Positions 55,187-64,000 of a DNA stretch of 64,000 nucleotides are shown piece after piece. Under the pieces are notes generated by a model. It was not told the origin of the DNA and ran no database searches. It saw only the letters and a list, made by a program, of their open reading frames with translations. Source of the DNA: Fonsecaea monophora (taxonomy: Eukaryota > Ascomycota > Eurotiomycetes > Chaetothyriales > Herpotrichiellaceae); contig NW_019173971.1 of NCBI RefSeq assembly GCF_001642475.1, forward strand, positions 206,039 through 270,038. Direction: 5' to 3'. The first letter of the stretch is position 1. Each line of letters starts with the position of its first letter. The position numbers and the translations under genes are program-made.

Positions 55187-57294
55187 ATGGTGTTCGTCCG
55201 ATACCTCAAGAAGGCGGCCGATATCTTCGCCCCTCCGCCCCAGAAGTCGGAGGACGGGCGAGACCAATGGCCCTCGCGGACGGCCTTCCTACTAGCCTCC
55301 ATGGGCGGTTGCGCAGGGCAGGGAAACCTGTTGCGGTACCCGTCTGTGGTGTACAACAACTACGGCTTGCAATGGTTTATTCCGTACCTGATGGCTGTCT
55401 TCATTGTGGCCATCCCCGCGCTTATCCTTGAGATCTCCATCGGCCAGGCCTACCGAGGAGGCAGCGTGATCGCGTTCAACAACATCAACCGGCGCCTGAA
55501 GGGCGTTGGTGTCGGGCCAATCTTTGTCAGCTTCATCGTGGTTCACTACTTCACCGTGAACCTGGCCTGGATTATGAGCTACTTCCGCCACTCTTTCACG
55601 AGTCCGTTGCCCTGGGAAGGGCGGATCGAGGAATTCTACATGGGGGATGTCGTCAATAACGTTGATCCTATCCCTGGCAGTCTTAGCAACGGCAACGACA
55701 ACGTGGTCGCGTACACGGATTACCCCGGCATCGGTCTGATCGGAGAGACCGTCGGATGGAGTGCCTTTATCTGGTTCCTGGTCTGGATTTCCATCTTTCG
55801 CGGCGTAGGTCTGACTGGTCGAGTGGTCTACTTCACCATGGGTCTGCCAATCATCACCACCATCATCTTTGTCGGTCGGTCATTATCTCTCGACAACGCT
55901 GGCGCCGGTGTTCGACTGCTCTGGGCGACCTGGCGGGGCGGACAACTTGGGTCTGGCACTATCTGGCAGACCGCCGTCGGACAAGTCTTTTTCTCGACCG
56001 GGGTAGGCTTCGGATACTTCACCTCGTACGCCTCCTACAACGCAAAGCATTCCAATGCTGTGATGGACGCCTTCCTCATCTGCGGTAGCAACGTCTTGTT
56101 CGAGAATTTCGCCGCGCTGGCTATCTTTGGCATTGTGGGTTACATGCGTCTATGGCCGGAAGATGGTGTCAGACTGGGAGCCTTCGTGGTGGGCTTTCTC
56201 ACACTGCCCGAGGCTGTGATTCAGATGCCCGGGGCGAATTTCTGGGCCGTGCTCCTCTTTTTCACTCTGGTGGTTCTCGGGTTTTCGTCGGCATTTGTCA
56301 TGCTCGACGCCGTGGCTACCATGCTTGTCGATGCCGGCATCCAGTTCTCCCGTCCAGTCATCGTCACGGCACTCACTTTGTTGTCATTTCTCCTGTGTCT
56401 GCCATACTGCACCGAGTTCGGCTACTATCTTCTCGACGGTATCGATCGTTGGATCAACAATGTGGCCCTGATCTTTGTGGTCTGGTCCGAGGTGGTGAGT
56501 GCCACGACCGTCTATCGCTGGCCGGACGTGGTCAGCCAGACGGGGATGCCTGCCCTCATCACATACAACGTGGGGTATTTCGGTGGACAAATTGTCGGAG
56601 TTGCAGTCGCACATGGTGCAGAAAATGCAGCTGCCGGAGCTGGTGCAGGCTTTGGACTCTATGTCTTGATGACGACCATCTCGGTCATTATCTCGGCGAC
56701 GCCAAGTGTGAGGGCGCCGCGCTTCTGGGGTCGAAATGTGTATGCGAGCCGGCTATGGTACCTCGCGTTCTACTCGGTAAGATATTCTCCAGATGTCTGA
56801 CACTGTGCCTGTTACTTCTTTTTTTTTCTTGTTGTAGCAAACTTACCGTTGATGTCTAGGGAAACCAACTGCGACGAGATCTCAATGTCATCGTCGGCCA
56901 CGGCAAAAACTGGAACATTCCCGTGGCGTTCCCCATACTGTTGCGATATGTCAGCGGTCCCATCTTGGCCATTGTCTTCAGCTTCGCTTACCCGGAATTT
57001 CACACCTTGCGATACGACCCGTTGATGATTTCAGGCTTCATCCTCGCACATCTGGGCATGCTTGCAATTCTCCTCGGTCTGTTTTTCCCGCGCTGGTATG
57101 ACGCTTTGATCCCCATGCACCGTCGGCACGAGGGGACGGAACCGACCGTGGTCAACGAGGTCAAAGGTCAGGTGGTTGCACGTGCAATCAACGACCCAGC
57201 CATTAACGATCCCGAGATTGCATTTGAGGGATCGAGTTCGCAGGAAGAGATATCCCGGAACGGACATGTTGATAACGAGATCCGCGAGAAATAG
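55187..57294 (+). CDS. Neurotransmitter:sodium symporter (SNF) family transporter
   Basis: Two exons, 55187-56776 and 56860-57294, give 674 aa. The first membrane segment has SMGGCAGQGNLLRYPSVVY, the fungal form of the GNVWRFPYL sodium- and substrate-binding signature. About 12 hydrophobic segments follow, including IPALILEISIGQAYRGG (TM2) and QVFFSTGVGFGYFTSYASYN (TM6 unwound region). Known members import amino acids, osmolytes or amines with Na+ at the plasma membrane. The C-terminal tail after the last segment (about 55 residues) is acidic and hydrophilic. Start ATG 55187 is chosen over an upstream in-frame Leu-rich extension because the family begins here. It has no evident link to the catabolic genes. 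Confidence 0.95.
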
Positions 57295-59265
57295 ATTGGA
57301 GTTGGACAGTTCTACAGAAGAATGAAATAGACGCTTTGACTGCACACTGCGATGGTCTACAATTATAATGACGCTGTGAGGGTACTGCTTTACGCCTGCA
57401 TCCGTTGATGCTTCAGGCTCTTACAATACCTTCGCCCACGGTAGGACGTGTCGCACTCGCTGTAGCGCGGGCAGGGCGAATGCCCTCGGAGTTTTGCCTT
57501 CCCCACGATTTCCTAGAATGGATGTCACGGTCTGGGGAACTTGCCCCTTTCGCTAGGTAGATGGGTCTTGACTTGATGCGTATGTAAGAACAGAACAATG
57601 GACTTCGTCTGCAAGGTCGCGTATCTTGGCCCAGTGTCACATCGTTGCACCTTGGGCTTGGCCAAGCACATGTTCATGCACGTCTCCAATTACTGCCCGT
57701 CGCCTTTTCTCCGCCTTAGCAGGGCTCCCTTGCCGATGAGCCAGACTGTTCCTCCGATCTCGCCTCTGTCTCGTTGTATAAGCATAGGCCAACCCCTCTT
57801 AGTCTTCTTCAAACGACTACCTGCCTACAACTAGAGCTACGGTAACGGCTCGAGGATAGCGGGACTTCTCACAGCAAGTGGGGAAAGCCCAGTCAGCCCT
57901 CGATCGTGGCTTCGGTTTCCCTTCTACATTCCGGTGGACTGGGTATACTTGTACAGGCCATCCCTCGAACTCGTTGATCGAGGAAGGCAATGTATCGGCA
58001 AGACTGCGCTGCGACTCAGACAGCAAGGGACCATTCCAGAGGCACCGTACAAGGCTCTTCAGCTGCAGCTCTTGTCCAACATCATCCTCTGTGTCGGGTA
58101 CGTTCCTGCTAAGAACAAACCAGCCGTCCCAATGCTCTGGTACCGATGATCCCAACGAACTGGCCCGGCAGGACGAACCCCGGAATGCCCTACGATGAGC
58201 CCCAGTGGATATGGATGCCGACTACTTGATCAGGTCATATATAAGCTGCTGCGGGTGCCAGGACCACAAGTGTAGTCCCGAGAATAGTCTCCATGTGAGC
58301 CTAGTTAAAAATCCACTATAACTGCAATAAGAGTCGCTAACTATTTCTGCGATAGTCCATGACTCTAAATAGCCGATGGAGCCAGTAAAAGGCAAGCCTT
58401 TGGTTGTGGTAGTCGGACTAAAAGCCTCTAGTGCGGAAGGACTCTCATTCCGACCAATGGAAATAGTGTAATCTCAATGTGGACCCCCAACGATTCGTAT
58501 AGCCGAGACGACCTCTGCAACTATAGTCTCAAGAGACTTAGTCCGGTAAGCACTATCCTGCATAGTTCTGGCATCGCTGTTTGGAAAACCGATGATACTA
58601 TGCGCATCTCGTACCCTGTAAAATATTCCTCCTGTTAGAAATGCCGACAGACTAACGTGATACCCGAGGTTAAGTGAAGTATCGCCTGACTGCCAACGAG
58701 AACCGCACGAGGGTGTGAGTGCCCTGTGGATCTTTATAGGCAGCTTTCTGAGTTGTATGATGCTGACTCTCCACGTTCCCCAGCGTGGAGAGAGTGGCTC
58801 TCCAACCCTCCATTCCCCAAATTTTTGTCACATCAATTTTCCCCACAAATAAACTCAGAGTTACTCAGACTTGCTTATCACGGAACCCATTTCCCAGACA
58901 TGGTGTCAACATGCTTCGTCTTCCTTGGTTCACACAACAGCGACCCATAATACCGAAGCGACCAGGCTGGACGCCGTCGCTGCCGATTGTCGGATTCTCA
59001 CCGCCTATGGCGCCGTGTTCTCCAACACCACGGTGCCCTGCACAGCAGCGAGCACCCTCTCTCCCCCAAGTACATCACCAGTGATGATCCTGGTTCGACT
59101 CCAAGATGGCATCCACTTTCGCCTCGTGGCTGCATCGTGGTTGGACTTGCATGAGGAATATAAACCCCTGGTGACGGACATGGCATGGTTCCTTTGTGCC
59201 TTTTTTTCGATCCCAATCTGTTGGATCTGACTTGATCGTCCCAAGTCTGTTTCGCTTTCTTCAAC
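57295..59265. other. Intergenic, gene-poor stretch
   Basis: About 2 kb. Overlapping short frames in several phases (57817-58198, 58726-59230) have no domain features. The segment 58300-58640 is AT-richer than its surroundings and may be decayed mobile DNA, but I find no terminal repeats or transposase. Confidence 0.5.
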
Positions 59266-61334
59266 ATGGGCTTGTTCAGGCATGACGCGGGAGACGTGGT
59301 TGACGCCTCGCACTCCGCAAAGGCCAACACGTACAACTTCTCCGTCGTCTTCTTCAGCGCGCTCGGTTCCTTTACGTATGGGTACAACTCGTCCATCATC
59401 GGTTCCGTCTTTGGTTTGCCCGCGTTCTGGGACTATTTTGACCTTTCTCTCACGGGGCCCAACGCCAACAAGGGAAATGACATGATCGGCGGTAAGTGGC
59501 AAGCAAGGGGTCACCGGCGGTTTCTTTTTTTGGCATATGCCCTGACAATGTGAACTAGCTGCCAATGGTCTATTCGCTGGGGGTGGCATTATCGGTGCTC
59601 TTATTGTCAACTGGATTCTCAACAAACTCGGTCGCTGCAGATCTATTCAGATCGTCTGCACCATCTGCGTTATCTCGGCGGCGATTCAAGGCGGGGCGGC
59701 TCATATTGCCATGTTTCTCGTTGGGCGTTTCCTCAATGGCGTCGGTGTTGGCATGATCCAAGTCACGGTGCCTGCATACATGGTCAGTTCGAATTCGTTT
59801 GAGTTGCAAGGTGCCACTATACTGACACGCGCTGTAGTCGGAGCTATCGCCAGCAAAGCAACGAGGTCGAATGACAGGTAATTAACCCTGATGCTGGTAG
59901 TCTCCCTTTGAGCTTGGTTCTGACATTCGACCCAAGGTTCACACGGCGTTCTGGTCGTCTGCGGCTACGTGAGTCCCCACGTCTTGGAACCCTTTCGCCA
60001 TAGATTGTTGCTCTAACCAAACACCTTTCAGGGAGCTGCCGCATTTACCGGTCTTGGCTGCTACTTCGCCGCGCCCCAAGTCCAGTGGCGACTATGTCTC
60101 AGTCTGCAGATTGTCGCCCCCCTGGTCCTCCTCATCGGCTCGCCGTGGCTGCCTGAATCGCCTCGATGGCTCATTTCGAAGAACCGGGAACTCCAAGCGC
60201 TCGAGATCCTCCAAAAGCTGCACTCGCGACCAAACGATCCCGCCGGGCTGGCGGCCAAGGAGGAGTTCTACCAGATCTCGAAGCAGATCGAGCTGGAGAA
60301 CGCGACCGGTGTGCACGGGATCTGGGGCATGCTCAAGCGTGCCTCGTATCGCAAGCGGATATACTCGGGTCTCCTGGTGCAGTATGTTTTTCGGATCCCC
60401 CTCTCCCCTTCTTCCCCTAATATTTGTATATCTTCTGTCCTAACCAACGCTCTTGTGCAGATGTGCTGCTCAGTCAACTGGCGTCTTGGTCATCAACAAC
60501 TATCAAGTGCTGCTGTACAACAATCTCGGTCTGTACGGATGGCTCCCGTTGCTCCTGTACGCCATCTACACGTCGTGGGCGGCGTTCATGAACTGGATCA
60601 ACGCCATGCTGCTTGACCGCCTGGGCCGGATCCCCATCATCACCTTCGGCCTGAGTGGCTGCATCTGCATGATGATCATCGAGACTGCCATGGTGGCCAC
60701 GTACGCGGGGACCGACAACAAGGGCGGCAACGCCGCGGGTGTTTTGTTCCTGTTCCTCTTCGTCACGTTCTACGGTGGCAGCCAGGACGCCAGCAGCTAC
60801 GTGTACTGCAGCGAGATCTTCCCGACTGGTGTGCGCGCCCACGGACTGGGCACCTCGATCGCCGGGCTCTTCGCCTCGACGCTGCTGTACACTGAGGTTG
60901 CGCCGACCGCTTTCGCCGACATTGGATGGAAGTAAGTTTTGTCCTTTCCTTTTGGCTCTTCCTCTTGAGTCTTGTTCTCTCTATTCCTCTCCTTTCTTTT
61001 CGCCCATGTGCGATCGCGGTTGTGTGATCATGCTTGCTGACTGGTATACGCTAGATACTATCTCGTCTTCATCCTCGTGCCGGCAGCCTGCCTTCCGTTC
61101 CTGTGGCGCCTCCCCGAGACAAACGGCCTCTCGCTCGAAGAGATTGCAGCAAAGTTCGGCGACGAGGTTGCCGTCGACCTGTCCCATCTCGACGAGGAGC
61201 GAAGGCGCGCGCTCGACGAGCGTCTGTTGGCAGTCGGGGTCAATATCGGTAGCACGCCTTCAAGCGAGAACGAGGCTGAGGGTAAAGTGACCGTGGTGGC
61301 TGACCATCAAGAGGCGGTCTTGAAAGGTGAATGA
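59266..61334 (+). CDS. MFS sugar-porter family transporter 2, seven exons
   Basis: Exons 59266-59491, 59559-59782, 59838-59877, 59937-59968, 60032-60381, 60461-60931 and 61055-61334 give 540 aa. Two very small exons (40 and 32 nt) join SELSPAKQRGRMTG to SHGVLVVCGY, completing the loop and TM5. Family marks: SFTYGYNSSIIGS (TM1), NKLGRCRSIQ (loop 2-3), GRFLNGVGVGMIQVTVPAYM, LPESPRWLISKN after TM6, DRLGRIPII (loop 8-9), SEIFPTGVRAHGLG and LPETNGLSLEEIAAKFGD. Twelve membrane segments are expected. It resembles fungal hexose, quinate or lactose-type permeases; the cargo is not predictable. It differs from the MFS at 37.5 kb in intron pattern, so the two are not recent duplicates. Confidence 0.93.
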
Positions 61335-64000
61335 TGGATGAGATGTTGGCATCTACTCAGTACAAGGGGGCAGAAGACAACCACCGTAGCATCACTGTTA
61401 TCACAGTAGATGCGATTGCTCAGCTCAGTAGAATATGTGGTAGATCGTTTGGATCCAGACTATCTAGCCTCACTTGCCTCTCTCTCTGCCGTCGTCTTGA
61501 ATCTGTGCTGCATATATTCTCCGACGAGGAACCAATCCATTGACGTCCTGCACTGTCTCTCAGTAGGTATAGTTCCGGTTTTCGTCTGTGGTCTCGCATA
61601 GATGGACAACGTCGAATGTTGCAGAGAGTCTGGGTCCGGGGATCATTGACAATTCTATCCCCATGACATCCATCAGTCGTTCGGGCAGACAGTCAGTCAG
61701 TCAGTCAGAGAGGCTACCTTGAAGCGTATATGTGTATATGTAGGAGGCTGCACGAAGGAATGGACTGCTAAATTCGAAATGGGACGCCAGCAGCCTGATA
61801 TGTAGTCGCTCAACCGATCGTGCAGGGGTGTTGTCGACCTCGGGGCACTCTCAAACAAGAGTAATGGAGCAAGATAGCTGATAAGGACAACAGACGTACA
61901 ATACCCCGTAGGTCTGCCTACCTTGCACCCTCGCAGAGCATTCTTCACATTTTTTTTGGTATTGCACGGCCCTTCCAGAGAAGTGGCTGAAGAGCAATTC
62001 CTTCTCACTGCTTCAATCATTGGCTTGGGAACGGTGTGGTAGTGCACACAACCGAATTGAGAGAGGTTCTGCTGCATCGTTTATAGCCTTCGACAGAGAT
62101 GGAGGTAAGAAGTCCAAGGCATGATGGCTAGCGACAGTCAACATTCTGGACAGGTTTCGCATATACAGGAAATTTGAAAGTAGGATTTCGACCTAGGCGA
62201 GCAATGCCTTCGTGTCAGTTCTTCTGGGGAGTTCCACACACTCTCTCTTCACGTGTCGTCTAGAGTGCTCGGACGACGGATAGCATCGTGTAATCATAAA
62301 AGAGTCAGAGGTTAGGGAACGAGATGATTGCGAACTTCCATTGTTCAGCCTCATCGGCATATACAATAACACACGGTCTTTGTGCAACGAAGACACTATG
62401 ACGGAAATAGATCTGGTCTCTAGTGCATAACAGCCCCGGCGTATCCGAGGAGTTGTCCAACTCCAGACCTTTCGGCAGTGAGAGTTACGCGCAAGTAAAG
62501 CACTGTGCACGAGTAAGAACACATCCAAAGTGGCTTATCGAAAGGCGAACCAGAACAGTCAAAGGGATCATTTAGACGTCGAAAGCGGATCCGGCGCCTA
62601 ATTGTTTCTCGTTTGTTTTTTTTTTCCTCCTTTTCCTTCTGGCTGTGCCGACGTAGATACGTGCGAGGTAGAAGCAAACAATCTTGGCTGGTCTAGCGCA
62701 TCAGCCCTGTGATCTCGGTACTTGATCAAAGTACCGGACCGGGAAGGGGTCGTCATGTTTTGGGTAATATACTAAACGAGTCCAGTGCGATGAACACGCT
62801 GTGATTAACTGCCGGGACCTCCCTCAAGATCCATCGAGTCTCGGATAGAGAACCTTCAAGTGTGCATTTTTGAAATTTTACCTTTTGGCCAAGGGTGATG
62901 GTAGTCGTGGTGGTCGTGGTGGTTGTAGTGGTCACGATGGTGTCAGCGCCGGCAACTCTCCTTGTCGCTAATCAAACAGAAAATTACAGAAGGCAGAGAG
63001 AGCAAGAGCCTCGCCGGTCCCGGTTGGAGCCCTGGGATCAACACCATCTCTGCATCTTGAATGGGTGTGAATGGTCACAAGGCCCGGGGAGAATGCCCAT
63101 TGTTCGCTTCTACTACTACTTTGTACATAATTTGTCTTTCACACGTGTCGACTACAAGCACTAGGGTAATGCGAGGCTGCCCCGGGAAATGCGGTACAGG
63201 CTCCAAAACTCGGGGTAGGAGAAGGCGGAAAGTGGGAAAATGGCGACGGGGGACGAAGATGGTATAGGTAGTTTTTGTCCCCTTTTGCGAGAGGGAGGTC
63301 TTTAGTGTTATTAATATTATTATTATTATTTATTATGCATGATTCACATTGTGGCTGTTTTCACTGGCAAAGGAGGATGAAGAGGAGAGGAGCTTCACCG
63401 AGGGGGGAAAACGCCACATACTCCCCGTAGCCACTCCCACCACCTCCTCATCTTCCTCTTCCAGGCTCCCTCCTCCTCGCCGTCGTTGTGGTCCCCGGGT
63501 GCGGGACCCCCAGATTCGGACACAAACTCCACTTTGTGGCTCTTCGTTGTCCGGACTCTGGGACACCATCACCGCCTAAAGACCACAATTATTGGAGCTG
63601 TGAGCTGTGGCTGGTCATCTTCTCCTGCTCCTACTCCCAGGTAGTCAATCAAACTTGTTCCAGCTCATTCTCCTACATCGGAACTGTCAATCTCTCTCGG
63701 CTGAGATAAACCATCGGCATTTCAATCTTTTGATACAAATATACGAGGATTTCATAAGCACCCAATATTAGGGGGAACCACCCAGGGGGGTGATGCTAGG
63801 GGGTGCTTCTACCGGACGCCCGCCACTTGCCAGCCTACCAGCCTACCAGCCTCTCATACAGGACTGAGTCAGAGCTCGGCAGATCCTTGGACGAAATAAA
63901 CCCGTCGATGGGGAAGTCATCAAGGCGTCACTAGCATCGACTACTCGGGCCTAAACAGGGGGTGTTTGGTCATGGCTCAGCACTCCTCCGTCCGACTCTA
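61335..64000. other. Gene-free right end with low-complexity tracts
   Basis: 2.7 kb without a supportable gene. It holds a (GTCA)n run at about 61688-61707, a TGG/TCG-rich tract at 62899-62935, an (ATT)n-like run at about 63308-63337 and three CCAGCCTA units near 63833-63855. All are simple-sequence features. Confidence 0.55.
63308..63337. repeat. ATT-rich microsatellite-like tract
   Basis: TTATTAATATTATTATTATT followed by further ATTATT units; an imperfect trinucleotide run with no coding context. Confidence 0.6.

Noticed and set aside
54567..55295. 242-codon open frame on the plus strand upstream of the NSS transporter
   Set aside because: It overlaps the start of the transporter in another frame, has no domain and is rich in residues typical of chance frames.
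57817..59230. Several short frames in the 57.3-59.3 kb gap, considered as a decayed transposon
   Set aside because: No terminal inverted repeats, target duplication or transposase motif could be found by eye.
61688..61707. Short tandem GTCA units, considered as a CRISPR-like or regulatory array
   Set aside because: It is a simple microsatellite without spacers in a eukaryotic context.

Overview
This window is a stretch of a filamentous ascomycete genome. The genes are split by many short introns (mostly 48-80 nt) with GT...AG ends and CTAAC/CTGAC-like branch sites. The proteins belong to families expanded in Pezizomycotina: fungal Zn2Cys6 regulators, fungal-type P450s, sugar-porter MFS and salicylate-hydroxylase-like flavoproteins. 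The density of aromatic-catabolism genes would suit a hydrocarbon-tolerant lineage such as black yeasts (Chaetothyriales), but that placement is an inference. I modelled 30 protein genes, one of them cut by the left edge. Exon coordinates were worked out by hand from splice signals and frame continuity. I saw no rRNA, tRNA, CRISPR array or intact transposon.

Layout. 1-5.4 kb: 3' end of a P450, an SRPBCC-fold protein, an amidohydrolase-2/decarboxylase-like enzyme, a LovD-type beta-lactamase/transesterase and a YCII-domain protein. 6.6-9.3 kb: Zn2Cys6 regulator 1. 9.7-21.5 kb: NmrA-like reductase, P450, cytosine-deaminase-like amidohydrolase, a divergent pair of FAH-family hydrolase and extradiol (VOC) ring-cleavage dioxygenase, an SDR and another P450. 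22.5-29.2 kb: two class A flavin monooxygenases, an orphan protein, a cupin and a flavin-reductase-like protein. 29.4-36.4 kb: Zn2Cys6 regulator 2, a P450 paralogous to the one at the left edge, and a Rieske oxygenase. 37.5-47.5 kb: sugar-porter MFS, an LEA-like 11-mer repeat protein, a YtcJ-like amidohydrolase, a GH43 glycosidase and a third flavin monooxygenase. 49.2-61.3 kb: a serine-less alpha/beta-hydrolase-like protein divergent from a DUF2235 hydrolase, a neurotransmitter:sodium symporter-type transporter and a second sugar-porter MFS. The last 2.7 kb looks gene-free.

How it may work together (inference). From about 1 to 36 kb, and perhaps to 47.5 kb, nearly every gene encodes an oxygenase, ring-cleavage enzyme, hydrolase, reductase, small-ligand-fold protein or pathway regulator, with no polyketide synthase, NRPS or terpene synthase. 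The simplest reading is a catabolic supercluster for an aromatic substrate: hydroxylation (P450, Rieske, flavin monooxygenases), extradiol cleavage by the 16.9 kb dioxygenase, C-C hydrolysis by its divergent FAH-family neighbour, and side-chain or acyl processing by the amidohydrolases, esterase and reductases. The alternative, a tailoring set whose core enzyme lies outside the window, cannot be excluded. The two regulators are paralogues with the same four-exon structure, and two of the P450s are paralogues with a shared intron, so part of the region probably arose by duplication. Right of 47.5 kb the genes look unrelated to the pathway.
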